From NCBI GenBank assembly GCA_030655515.1, contig JAURVI010000025.1:1-64000 (forward strand): 64,000 bases of DNA. Direction: 5' to 3'. Position numbers and translations under genes: made by a program. Positions 43,032-50,579 of this stretch are shown here, piece after piece. This DNA is from Polaromonas sp. (lineage in GTDB: Bacteria; Pseudomonadota; Gammaproteobacteria; Burkholderiales; Burkholderiaceae_C). The notes under the pieces were generated by a model that saw nothing but the letters and a program-made list of their open reading frames with translations, had not been told where the DNA came from and searched no databases. Positions within the stretch are counted from its first letter, which is position 1. Each line of letters begins with the position of its first letter.

Positions 43032-43643
43032 TCAGCGCTTGACACCCAATGCGGCGAGCATTTGCTCGCTTTGTTTTTGCATCTGCTCCTGCATTTGCGT
43101 GAACACGGTTTTCGACTGCTCGACATAGCTTCCCATCATGCCCTGCATCATCGGCGACTGGGCATTCATGAACTGGGTCCACATCTCCGGCGACAGGCCC
43201 TGCGATTGTTCGGACATTTTGACTTGCAGGTCCATGAAGGACTGGACGTTTTTCTCCAGATAAGCGCCCATGAAGCCCTGCATCGCATTGCCGTAAAAAC
43301 GGATGATGTTGCCCAGCACCGCCTCGGTGAAGATGGGCGCACCGCCGGCTTCTTCTTCCAGAATGATCTGCAGCAGGATGCTGCGGGTCAAGTCCTCGTT
43401 GGTTTTGGCATCGCGCACCACAAAGTCAGCCATGTCCATCACCAACTGTTTGACGTCGGCCAGCGTGATGTAGGTCGAGCCGTCGGTGTCGTAAAGGCGG
43501 CGATTCGGGTATTTCTTGATGACGCGCTGCGCTGCCGCCTTGCTGTCGCTGCCCGGCGTGCTGCCGGCGGCGCCATTGCCCGAATGACGCTTCGAGTCAG
43601 ATGCCTGACGCTTTGACTGAATGCTTGGTTTGCTTTTTGGCAC
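43032..43643 (-). CDS. phaR: Polyhydroxyalkanoate synthesis repressor PhaR
   Basis: 203 aa. Autoregulated repressor that also binds PHB, releasing phasin genes when granules form. The DNA-binding N-terminal domain is diagnostic: RVIKKYPNRRLYDTDGSTYI then TLADVKQLVMDMADFVVRDA, followed by the accumulation-domain helices (GNAMQGFMGAYLEKN) and a Met/Gln-rich C-terminus. A Ser/Gly-rich stretch of about 35 residues precedes the domain. Other PHB genes (3-hydroxybutyrate dehydrogenase, phaZ) are in the same window but not adjacent. Confidence 0.95.
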   Translation of the reverse strand: MPKSKPSIQSKRQASDSKRHSGNGAAGSTPGSDSKAAAQRVIKKYPNRRLYDTDGSTYITLADVKQLVMDMADFVVRDAKTNEDLTRSILLQIILEEEAGGAPIFTEAVLGNIIRFYGNAMQGFMGAYLEKNVQSFMDLQVKMSEQSQGLSPEMWTQFMNAQSPMMQGMMGSYVEQSKTVFTQMQEQMQKQSEQMLAALGVKR

Positions 43644-43798
43644 TGCGCGAACTCCTTTGAATGGCTGCCCGTACCGACTTCACATTGGCACAGGCCTTGA
43701 TTGCATTCTAGGAAGGATGCCTGCCCACAAGCCCCTTGGTTTACCCTGTGTGAACCGTGCATGTCACGGATGACAGGGAAAATACGACTTCAGGGAAG

Positions 43799-43876
43799 TG
43801 GTAGGCGCGATTGGACTCGAACCAACGACCCCCACCATGTCAAGGTGGTGCTCTAACCAGCTGAGCTACGCGCCTA
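43799..43876 (-). tRNA. tRNA-Val (anticodon GAC)
   Basis: 78 bases on the minus strand with encoded CCA. TAGGCGCGTAGCTCAGCTGG at the 5' end, anticodon stem-loop CCACC-TTGACAT-GGTGG giving GAC, T-arm with GGTTCGAGTCC and 3' CGCGCCTACCA. Confidence 0.95.
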
Positions 43877-43915
43877 AGGACTGTTCGACTTTGCTATTGT
43901 AGCAGGGAGAATGTG

Positions 43916-44085
43916 GCCCCCACGTTCGTTCTACTAGCGTGTAACTCTCTGCCCCCCGAGGGGGCCGTGTTTTCCTTGGGGCGGCCCGGCGGAAAACCAA
44001 GCCCCCACGTTCGTTCTACTAGCGTGTAACTCTCTGCCCCCCGAGGGGGCCGTGTTTTCCTTGGGGCGGCCCGGCGGAAAACCAA
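43916..44085. repeat. Perfect tandem duplication of an 85-bp palindromic repeat (family 1, copy C)
   Basis: Two identical 85-base units (43,916-44,000 and 44,001-44,085). Each runs from GCCCCCACGTTCGTTCTACT through CTGCCCCCCGAGGGGGCC to CCTTGGGGCGGCCCGGCGGA. They occupy the gap between tRNA-Val and the relA stop. No coding potential; strong hairpins expected. Confidence 0.95.
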
Positions 44086-44107
44086 GCCAAGCCCATTTCG
44101 TTCAAGC

Positions 44108-46381
44108 TCACCGCCTGCGGGCGGAACGCACGCCAGCGACCTCGGCCACAACGGCAAGCACCTGGCTGAGCCGGCCCGAGTCGGTCACTTCGACCGTGAA
44201 CGTCATCCGGGCCGTGCCGCCGCGGTTGTCCTTCACCGACTGGGTCTGGACCCCGATCACGTTCATTTTTTCCCTGGAAAACACTTCCGAAATGTCACGC
44301 AACAAACCCTGCCGGTCAGCGGCTTCGATGGCCACATCGACCGGATAGACCGAGCCGTCGCTGCTTTTGGGCTGGCTCCACTGCACCTCGATCACGCGAT
44401 CCGGGCTGCCGCCCGCCATGTTCCTGAAGTTGCTGCAGTCGCTGCGGTGAATGCTCACGCCCTTGCCCTTGGTCACAAAGCCAAGAATAGCGTCGGGCGG
44501 CGCCGGTTTGCAGCACCGGGCCAGTTGCGTCAACAGGGAGGCGATGCCGACGACCAACACCCCCCCCTTGCGGCTGCACTCCGCGGACTTGTCCTGCTGC
44601 CGGGCTTTCTTGACCAGCACGTAGTCATCCTGCGTGAGTGCGGGCTCAGGCGGCTTGAGCATGTTTTCAATGGTGCGCAGCGACAACTCGTCCTTGCCCA
44701 CCACCTCAAACAAATCCTCCGCGCTGTCGAAGCCGAGCTGCGCCGCCACGTCCTCCAGCTTCATCGAGGTTTTGCCTTCCCGCTGCAGCAGCTTTTCCAC
44801 GGCTTCGCGTCCGCGCGCCACGGTTTGCGCCATGGCCAGTCCGTTGAACCACGCGCGTACTTTCGACTTCGCGCGGTGGCTGGTCAGAAAGCCCAGTTCG
44901 GGGTTGAGCCAGTCGCGCGACGGGCCGCCCTCCTTCGTCGTGATGACCTCCACCGTCTGCCCGTTTTGCAGCGGCGTGTTCAGCGGCACCATGGCGCCAT
45001 CGATACGCGCGCCACGGCAGCGATGCCCCAGGCTGGTGTGAACGCTATAGGCAAAATCCACCGCCGTGGCGCCCTGCGGCAGCTCGACGATGGCCGCCTC
45101 GGGCGTCAGCACATAGATGCGGTCTTCGAACAGGCCCTGGTTGGCATCGCCCGATTTGGCCGCCAAAGGTCCGGACAAATCGCGCTCCCAGGCCAGCAGT
45201 TGCCGCAGCACGGCAATTTTTGCGTCGTACTCGCTGCTGGCCGAAACGCCGCTGTAACCCTTGGCCCCGGCTTCCTTGTAAGCCCAGTGCGCCGCCACGC
45301 CGTGCTCGGCATGGTCGTGCATGGCCTGCGTCCGGATCTGGATCTCGACCGCACGCTGCTGCGCGTCGCGCACCACGGTGTGCAGGGACTGGTAGCCGTT
45401 GGACTTGGGCTTGGCAATGTAGTCGTCGAATTCACCCGCCACCGGCGTGAAGTTCGAATGCACAAAACCGAGCGCTGCATAACAGCCATTGACGTCTGCG
45501 GCAATCACACGCAAAGCGCGGATATCAAACACCTGTTCAAAATCGAGCGACTTGCCGCGCATTTTTTTGACAATGCTGTAGATGTGTTTGGGCCGGCCCT
45601 CTACCTTCGCGGCGATTCCGCTGCGGTTCAAATCGCGCTCCAGTTGCGCGCGCAGCGTTTCCATGAAGCCCTCACGCTCGGCGCGTTTTTCATCGAGCAA
45701 GCCGGCAATTTTTTTGTAGGTATCCGGCTCCAGGCAACGGAAAGCCAAGTCTTCCATCTCCCACTTGATTTGCCAGATGCCCAGGCGGTTCGCCAGCGGC
45801 GCAAACACATGCAACGACTCGCGCGCCACGGCCAGCGGTGCCGGTTGACGAATGGCCGCAAAATGGCGCAGAGTTTGCAGGCGGGACGCCAGCCGCAGCA
45901 TGACCACCCGCAAATCGCGCGAAAACGCCAACAGCATCTTGCGCACGTTTTCGGTCTGCGCCGCCGGGTCTTCGGTCAGTTGCGCTTTTGCATCGGCCGC
46001 TCTGGCCTGCTTCTGCACATTGACCAGCTTGTTGGTTTCAATCGCCAGGGCCGCAAAGTTCGCGCCAAACGCCTTGGCAATCACCTCCTGCGGCTTGTTC
46101 AGGTGCGGACACGCATGCACCAGGTAGGTGGCGGCCTGCATCTCCTCGGAGCCGCCAATGGCCTTGAGAATGGCCGCGACGGCATCGGCATGGGCGAGTA
46201 TGTTTTCACCGGTATCCAGCGTTTCGCCGGCAATCAGCGGCTCGGCAAAAGCGCGGGCGCGCGCCAGGGCGGGCGGCTGGTCCGGCAGGCTGTCCGCGGC
46301 GGCCGTCACGAGAGACGCATTGGCTAAACGCGCTATGGGTGCTATGGGCGAAGCGCCAGGCCCGGCCCCGGTATTTTTCAT
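44108..46381 (-). CDS. relA: RelA-type (p)ppGpp synthetase
   Basis: 757 aa. Makes the stringent-response alarmone on stalled ribosomes. The N-terminal HD domain is degenerate: the place of the HD pair reads YLVHACPHL, so hydrolysis is not expected, which marks RelA rather than SpoT. The synthetase domain is intact (GRPKHIYSIVKKMRGK, FDIRALRVIA, EFDDYIAKPKSNGYQSLHT). TGS (about 405-465), a zinc-finger-like region with LARCCKPAPPD, and an ACT domain at the end complete it. Ends 22 bases after a tandem palindromic repeat. Confidence 0.93.
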   Translation of the reverse strand: MKNTGAGPGASPIAPIARLANASLVTAAADSLPDQPPALARARAFAEPLIAGETLDTGENILAHADAVAAILKAIGGSEEMQAATYLVHACPHLNKPQEVIAKAFGANFAALAIETNKLVNVQKQARAADAKAQLTEDPAAQTENVRKMLLAFSRDLRVVMLRLASRLQTLRHFAAIRQPAPLAVARESLHVFAPLANRLGIWQIKWEMEDLAFRCLEPDTYKKIAGLLDEKRAEREGFMETLRAQLERDLNRSGIAAKVEGRPKHIYSIVKKMRGKSLDFEQVFDIRALRVIAADVNGCYAALGFVHSNFTPVAGEFDDYIAKPKSNGYQSLHTVVRDAQQRAVEIQIRTQAMHDHAEHGVAAHWAYKEAGAKGYSGVSASSEYDAKIAVLRQLLAWERDLSGPLAAKSGDANQGLFEDRIYVLTPEAAIVELPQGATAVDFAYSVHTSLGHRCRGARIDGAMVPLNTPLQNGQTVEVITTKEGGPSRDWLNPELGFLTSHRAKSKVRAWFNGLAMAQTVARGREAVEKLLQREGKTSMKLEDVAAQLGFDSAEDLFEVVGKDELSLRTIENMLKPPEPALTQDDYVLVKKARQQDKSAECSRKGGVLVVGIASLLTQLARCCKPAPPDAILGFVTKGKGVSIHRSDCSNFRNMAGGSPDRVIEVQWSQPKSSDGSVYPVDVAIEAADRQGLLRDISEVFSREKMNVIGVQTQSVKDNRGGTARMTFTVEVTDSGRLSQVLAVVAEVAGVRSARRR

Positions 46382-46402
46382 CAGGCGGCTATTGGAAAAA
46401 AT

Positions 46403-47410
46403 TCAGACAAGAAGAAAGTCACCCACTGTGCTGACCTGATCCAGCGCCACCAGGGTCGGCACATGCCCCACCCCTTCAAACTCCACCAGACGGGCTTTGG
46501 GGCCGCGCTGCGTCATGGCCAGCGCCGTCGCGCGGCTGAGCAGGTCCGATTGTGCGCCGCGCAGGATCAGCGTCGATGCCCGGATGTTGTCATAAAGTTG
46601 CCAAAGCATGGCTTCGCCCTGCCGGGTCGATTCTTCGGTCGCGGCACGCACGGGAACCGCAATAGCCGGGTCGTAGTGCAGCATCAAGCTGCCGGCAGAC
46701 CCGTCGGATGCCGGCTTGACCATGTGGCGCGACAAGGCCAGCCATTGCTCGGGCGAGTGCGGGCCAAAGCCGGTCGAGACGGCCCACATCGCGTCGGCGG
46801 CCTGCTGCAGCGAGCTGAAATGCCCGGCCTGGCCCAGGTACGCGGCAATGCGCTCGATCGCCTGCCGCTCGATGGCCGGCCCCACGTCGTTGAGCACCAG
46901 CTTGCGAATGGCCCCCACGCTTGTCGCTTCGCGTACTGCGCTGCCCCCCGAGGGGGCTGTTTCACCTTGGGGCGGCCCGGCGGAAGAATGTTCTGCCTCT
47001 GCGCTTGCCACCGCATTTGCGGCGCCAAGGCCCGGCTGGCCGGCGATGACCATGCCGATCAGTCCGCCCATGCTGGTGCCGACCCAGTCCAGCGTCGTGA
47101 TGGACGATTGCTGATGCAGCCAGTCCAGCAGCACCAGCATGTCGGCGGCATAGAGCGGAATCTGGTAGTCCATCGGGTCCTTCAGCCAGTCGCTTTTGCC
47201 GCGGCCCACCACGTCGGGGCAAACCACCCGAACCCGATCACACAGGTAACGCGCCAGCACGTCGAAATCCCGGCCCTGGCGCGACAGGCCATGCACACAC
47301 ATCACCACATGGGGATTGGCCGGATCGCCCCACTGCCAGTAAGCCATGCGATGCCCGCCCGAAGCATCGGGGCAAGGCACGTAGTTCAGCGTAGGTTCAG
47401 TCATGGTCAA
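46403..47410 (-). CDS. Alpha/beta hydrolase with in-frame repeat insertion
   Basis: 335 aa. Alpha/beta-fold hydrolase of unknown substrate: oxyanion HGLSRQGRDF, nucleophile Ser113 in GTSMGGLIGM, catalytic His in EGVGHVPTL near the end. Between the nucleophile elbow and RKLVLNDVGPAIERQ, a family 1 palindromic repeat is inserted and translated in frame as SSAGPPQGETAPSGGSAVRE and six more residues (about 142-167). Without it the length would be near the usual 300. Whether the protein still folds is unknown; the frame after the insert is fully conserved. Confidence 0.88.
   Translation of the reverse strand: MTMTEPTLNYVPCPDASGGHRMAYWQWGDPANPHVVMCVHGLSRQGRDFDVLARYLCDRVRVVCPDVVGRGKSDWLKDPMDYQIPLYAADMLVLLDWLHQQSSITTLDWVGTSMGGLIGMVIAGQPGLGAANAVASAEAEHSSAGPPQGETAPSGGSAVREATSVGAIRKLVLNDVGPAIERQAIERIAAYLGQAGHFSSLQQAADAMWAVSTGFGPHSPEQWLALSRHMVKPASDGSAGSLMLHYDPAIAVPVRAATEESTRQGEAMLWQLYDNIRASTLILRGAQSDLLSRATALAMTQRGPKARLVEFEGVGHVPTLVALDQVSTVGDFLLV
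46911..46987. repeat. Palindromic repeat, family 1, copy D, inside a coding sequence
   Basis: The stretch from GCCCCCACGCTTGTCGCTTC through CTGCCCCCCGAGGGGGCT to CCTTGGGGCGGCCCGGCGGA matches the intergenic copies, but it lies inside the alpha/beta hydrolase gene and keeps its frame. Confidence 0.92.
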
Positions 47411-47493
47411 AAGAATCCGGGGTCAAGGCTGATAATTATCGAAACAGCTTGTTCAGCGTTTCACTTGCAACGTCAATCATACGGAGAAACTTC

Positions 47494-48276
47494 ATGCTCA
47501 AAGGTAAAACCGCCCTCGTGACCGGCTCCACCAGCGGGATCGGCCTGGGAATCGCCAAATCGTTGGCGGCGCAGGGCGCCAACATCGTGCTCAACGGGTT
47601 TGGCGACACCGACGGGCCGCAAGCGCAAATTGCCGCGCTGGGCGCGAAAGTCGCTTACCACGGCGCGGACATGAGCCAGCCCGCCGAGATTGAAGCGATG
47701 ATGAAGTTTGCCGCCGCGCAATTCGGGCGCGTGGACATCCTCGTCAACAATGCCGGCATTCAGCATGTGGCAAAAATCGAGAACTTTCCGGTCGAGCGAT
47801 GGGACGCCGTCATCGCCATCAACCTGAGCAGCGCCTTTCACGCCACGCGCATGGCCCTGCCGGCCATGAAAGCCGCCGACGGCGGCAAGGGCTGGGGCCG
47901 CATCATCAACATCGCATCGGTCCACGGCCTGGTCGGCTCGGCTGACAAATCCGCTTACGTCGCCGCCAAACACGGCCTGGTCGGCCTGACCAAGGTCACG
48001 GCGCTCGAAAACGCCACCACCGGCGTGACCTGCAACGCCATCTGCCCGGGCTGGGTGCTGACGCCGCTGGTGCAAAAACAGGTGGACGCCAAAGCCGCGG
48101 CGGGCGGCATCTCCAACGAGCAGGCCACACGCCAACTGCTCGGTGAAAAAGAGCCCTCGATGCAGTTCACCACGCCCGAAGAGCTCGGTGCCCTGGCCGT
48201 ATTTTTCTGCTCGCCCGCCGGGAACAATGTGCGCGGCGTGGCCTGGAACATGGACGGCGGCTGGGCAGCACAGTAA
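47494..48276 (+). CDS. bdhA: 3-hydroxybutyrate dehydrogenase
   Basis: 260 aa from ATG 47494 with GGAG eight bases upstream. Short-chain dehydrogenase that oxidises 3-hydroxybutyrate from PHB breakdown to acetoacetate with NAD. Cofactor loop TGSTSGIG (10-17), NNAG (85-88), catalytic Ser142, Tyr155 and Lys159 (SAYVAAKHG). The C-terminal VRGVAWNMDGGWAAQ and the QxTRQLL...EPSMQF helix are characteristic of this dehydrogenase. It lies divergently from the hydrolase gene and stands alone. Confidence 0.92.
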   Translation: MLKGKTALVTGSTSGIGLGIAKSLAAQGANIVLNGFGDTDGPQAQIAALGAKVAYHGADMSQPAEIEAMMKFAAAQFGRVDILVNNAGIQHVAKIENFPVERWDAVIAINLSSAFHATRMALPAMKAADGGKGWGRIINIASVHGLVGSADKSAYVAAKHGLVGLTKVTALENATTGVTCNAICPGWVLTPLVQKQVDAKAAAGGISNEQATRQLLGEKEPSMQFTTPEELGALAVFFCSPAGNNVRGVAWNMDGGWAAQ

Positions 48277-48626
48277 AGCGCCGAAAACCTGCGACGCAGG
48301 AAGCTGGCGGCCGGGTGCCGCCAGCCCTGCATTCGCCCAAAAATAAAGCCAAATTAGTCCTCACCCCTTGTTGGTCGTTCGCCAACAGCTATTAGTTTTA
48401 TAGCAAATTGAGCCTGCGCGCACCCTGCCCGCACGGCTGGCGTGTGGTGCCCGGCTGGTGACGCCATGGCCCGCCACCGCGCTCTGCTTCCGCCCGTCCT
48501 ACACGCTGCGTCAGGCGTTTCCTACAAGCCGTTCCGCCCTGAATGTTTAAATTGGTTGCGTCGTTTGTCGGTCCGTCCCACCAAGGGGCGGATCATCATC
48601 GAATCGTCATCCTGCGAGGAGTCATC
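48277..48626 (+). other. Long gap downstream of bdhA with a hairpin
   Basis: 350 bases without a recognisable gene. A strong stem GCTGGCGGC / GCCGCCAGC (48,303-48,325) lies 26 bases after bdhA but has no T-run, so it may be a weak terminator. Further on I see no promoter I would defend before the outer-membrane protein gene. Confidence 0.5.
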
Positions 48627-49240
48627 GTGAAAAAACTTCATCGCGTTCTCTCCAGCCTGCTGCTCGGTGCAGCAGCCGTCGCCGGCAGCCTGCCCGTCCA
48701 GGCCCAGATCAGCAGCCCTTCCTCCGGATCCGGCAGCAGTGCGTGGTACGCTACTGGCAGCGCTTACCTCGGCACAATGCCGGTCGCTCCAGTTACCGGC
48801 AAGGATGCGGCGCCGGGGTGTTCAACTGCGGTGACAAGGACAATGCCTACAGCATCTACGGAGGCGGCACGTTCAGCAACAACTTCGGTCTGGAGTTGGA
48901 CTACGTCGACATGGGCAGCATTGACCGGGGTGGTGGCACGACCAAGGCTTACGGCATCAACATGAGCCTGGTCGGCAAGGTGCCGCTCAGCCCGACATGG
49001 GGCCTGTTCGGCAAGGTGGGCACGACCTACGGCCGTACCAGCGTGACCTCCACGCCGGGTTCGGGCGTCACCAGCGGCGACGAGGACGGCTTCGGTCTGT
49101 CGCTCGGGGCGGGTGTGAGTTATGACTTTTCCGACAGATGGTCCGCGATCCTGCAATGGGAGCGCCACGACTTCAAGTTTTCCGGCTCGGGACGTGACAA
49201 CGTGAACGCCACCACGCTGGGCCTGAAGTACCGGTTCTGA
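48627..49240 (+). pseudogene. Frameshifted outer-membrane beta-barrel protein (OmpA/OmpW-like)
   Basis: The start is GTG 48627 behind GAGGAG. The first frame encodes a signal peptide (KKLHRVLSSLLLGAAAVAGS, cut after VQA) and SSAWYATGSAYLG. The second frame, from about 48,820, gives FNCGDKDNAYSIYGGGTFSN and later strands ending in TLGLKYRF with a C-terminal Phe. The two frames join if one G is added to the GGGG run near 48,815-48,818, giving about 205 aa. Typical small eight-stranded barrel with an unknown role. Either a real pseudogene or a homopolymer sequencing error. Confidence 0.85.
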
Positions 49241-49255
49241 AACCACCCGGGCAAA

Positions 49256-49290
49256 GAAAAAGCCCCAAGTCGCAAGCGACTTGGGGCTTC
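49256..49290 (-). terminator. Terminator after tRNA-Val(CAC)
   Basis: Stem AGCCCCAAGTCGC with its complement GCGACTTGGGGCT, followed on the minus strand by TTTTTC. It sits just past the tRNA 3' end and probably also serves the converging outer-membrane protein gene. Confidence 0.85.
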
Positions 49291-49295
49291 AATTC

Positions 49296-49370
49296 TGGTG
49301 GGCGGTGCAAGTTTCGAACTTGCGACCCCTGCAGTGTGAATGCAGTGCTCTACCCCTGAGCTAACCGCCC
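49296..49370 (-). tRNA. tRNA-Val (anticodon CAC)
   Basis: 75 bases on the minus strand with encoded CCA. GGGCGGTTAGCTCAGGGG at the 5' end, anticodon stem-loop CTGCA-TTCACAC-TGCAG giving CAC, T-arm AGTTCGAAACT and acceptor ACCGCCC. Confidence 0.95.
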
Positions 49371-49402
49371 TGCCGGTCAACTGTAAATTATAGGCGGTTT
49401 TG

Positions 49403-50110
49403 TCAGGCGTCGGCCAGAACACGCCAAACGGTTTTGCCTTTGCTGGCCTTGTCGATGTCGGCCAGCAGGTTTTCATGGGCCTGCACTTCCTGATCGCTGG
49501 CCCGCAGCAGCGGCAAGTCGAAAACGCTCAGATCGATGACGGGAACAACGCTGCCGTCCTGGGTGCCGCCACCCAGATCCATCGCCAGCGTGTTCTGCCC
49601 GCGCGTCAGGTTGATGTAGACGTCGGCCAGCAGTTCGGCGTCGAGCAGGGCGCCATGCAGCGTGCGGCCCGAGTTGTCGACCTCCAGGCGGTCGCACAAC
49701 GCATCGAGCGAATTGCGTTTGCCGGGAAACAACTCCTTGGCCATCATCAGGCTGTCAGTCACCTTGTCCACGCAACGCGCTATGGGCTCGCGCCCGATCA
49801 GCTCCAGCTCCTTGTTCAGGAAACTGATGTCAAACGGCGCGTTGTGGATGATGACTTCAGCACCTTCAAGGTAAGCCAGCAACTCGTCGGCAATCGCCGA
49901 AAATTTGGGTTTGTCCTGCAGGAACTCATTGCTGATGCCATGCACCTTGAGCGCGTCTTCGTGGCTGTCGCGCTCGGGGTTCAGGTAGAAGTGGCGGTTG
50001 TTGCCGGTGAGCTTGCGGCCGAGCAGCTCGACACAGCCGATTTCGATGATGCGGTCGCCGTTTTCCGCGGACAGACCGGTGGTTTCAGTGTCTAGAACGA
50101 TTTGGCGCAT
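49403..50110 (-). CDS. dnaQ: DNA polymerase III epsilon subunit
   Basis: 235 aa. Proofreading 3'-5' exonuclease. Exo I VLDTETTGL (Asp7, Glu9), Exo II HNAPFDISFL and Exo III-epsilon HGALLDAELLADVY are intact. The C-terminal segment binds the polymerase subunit. Family 1 repeat copy E and the isc operon lie upstream. Usual length. Confidence 0.96.
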   Translation of the reverse strand: MRQIVLDTETTGLSAENGDRIIEIGCVELLGRKLTGNNRHFYLNPERDSHEDALKVHGISNEFLQDKPKFSAIADELLAYLEGAEVIIHNAPFDISFLNKELELIGREPIARCVDKVTDSLMMAKELFPGKRNSLDALCDRLEVDNSGRTLHGALLDAELLADVYINLTRGQNTLAMDLGGGTQDGSVVPVIDLSVFDLPLLRASDQEVQAHENLLADIDKASKGKTVWRVLADA

Positions 50111-50144
50111 GGTTCAGATGATAGCTGCGCAGGGTCCGTGGATG

Positions 50145-50223
50145 TTTTTCCGCCGGGCCGCCCCAAGGGAAAATGCGCCCCCTCGGGGGGCAGCGCAGCA
50201 CACGCAGTGGCAAGCGTGGGGGC
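50145..50223. repeat. Intergenic palindromic repeat, family 1, copy E
   Basis: CCGCCGGGCCGCCCCAAGG at the left, GCCCCCTCGGGGGGCAGCGC in the middle and GGCAAGCGTGGGGGC at the right. It fills the dnaQ-fdx gap and touches the fdx stop. Confidence 0.9.
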
Positions 50224-50561
50224 TAATGGTTTTCCTTGGCATGGTTGATCGAGTACTTGGGAATCTCGACCGTCACGTCGGTCTGCGCCAATATGGCCTG
50301 ACAGCTCAGGCGCGAATTGGGCTCCAGTCCCCAGGCGCGGTCCAGCAGGTCTTCCTCGCTCTCATCCATCTCGTTAAGCGAGTGCATGCCCTCGCGCACG
50401 ATGACGTGGCAGGTCGTGCAGGCGCAGCTCATGTCGCAGGCGTGTTCGATGTTGATGAGGTTGTCGAGCAGGGCCTCGCAGATCGAGGTGCCGGCCGGCG
50501 CGGACACCTGGGCGCCGTTCGGACAGTATTCAGGATGGGGAAGTATTTTGATGATGGGCAT
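50223..50561 (-). CDS. fdx: ISC-type [2Fe-2S] ferredoxin
   Basis: 112 aa. Electron donor for Fe-S cluster assembly. Cluster ligands Cys42, Cys48, Cys51 (ACDMSCACTTC) and Cys87 (RLSCQAI), with GMHSLNEMDESEEDLLDRAW between, typical of the adrenodoxin-like ISC ferredoxins. Last gene of the isc operon after hscA. Confidence 0.96.
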   Translation of the reverse strand: MPIIKILPHPEYCPNGAQVSAPAGTSICEALLDNLINIEHACDMSCACTTCHVIVREGMHSLNEMDESEEDLLDRAWGLEPNSRLSCQAILAQTDVTVEIPKYSINHAKENH

Positions 50562-50579
50562 GGGGTATTCAGTCCGGCT

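Noticed and set aside
43916-44085. CRISPR array
   Set aside because: Only two abutting identical 85-bp units, no spacers and no cas genes.
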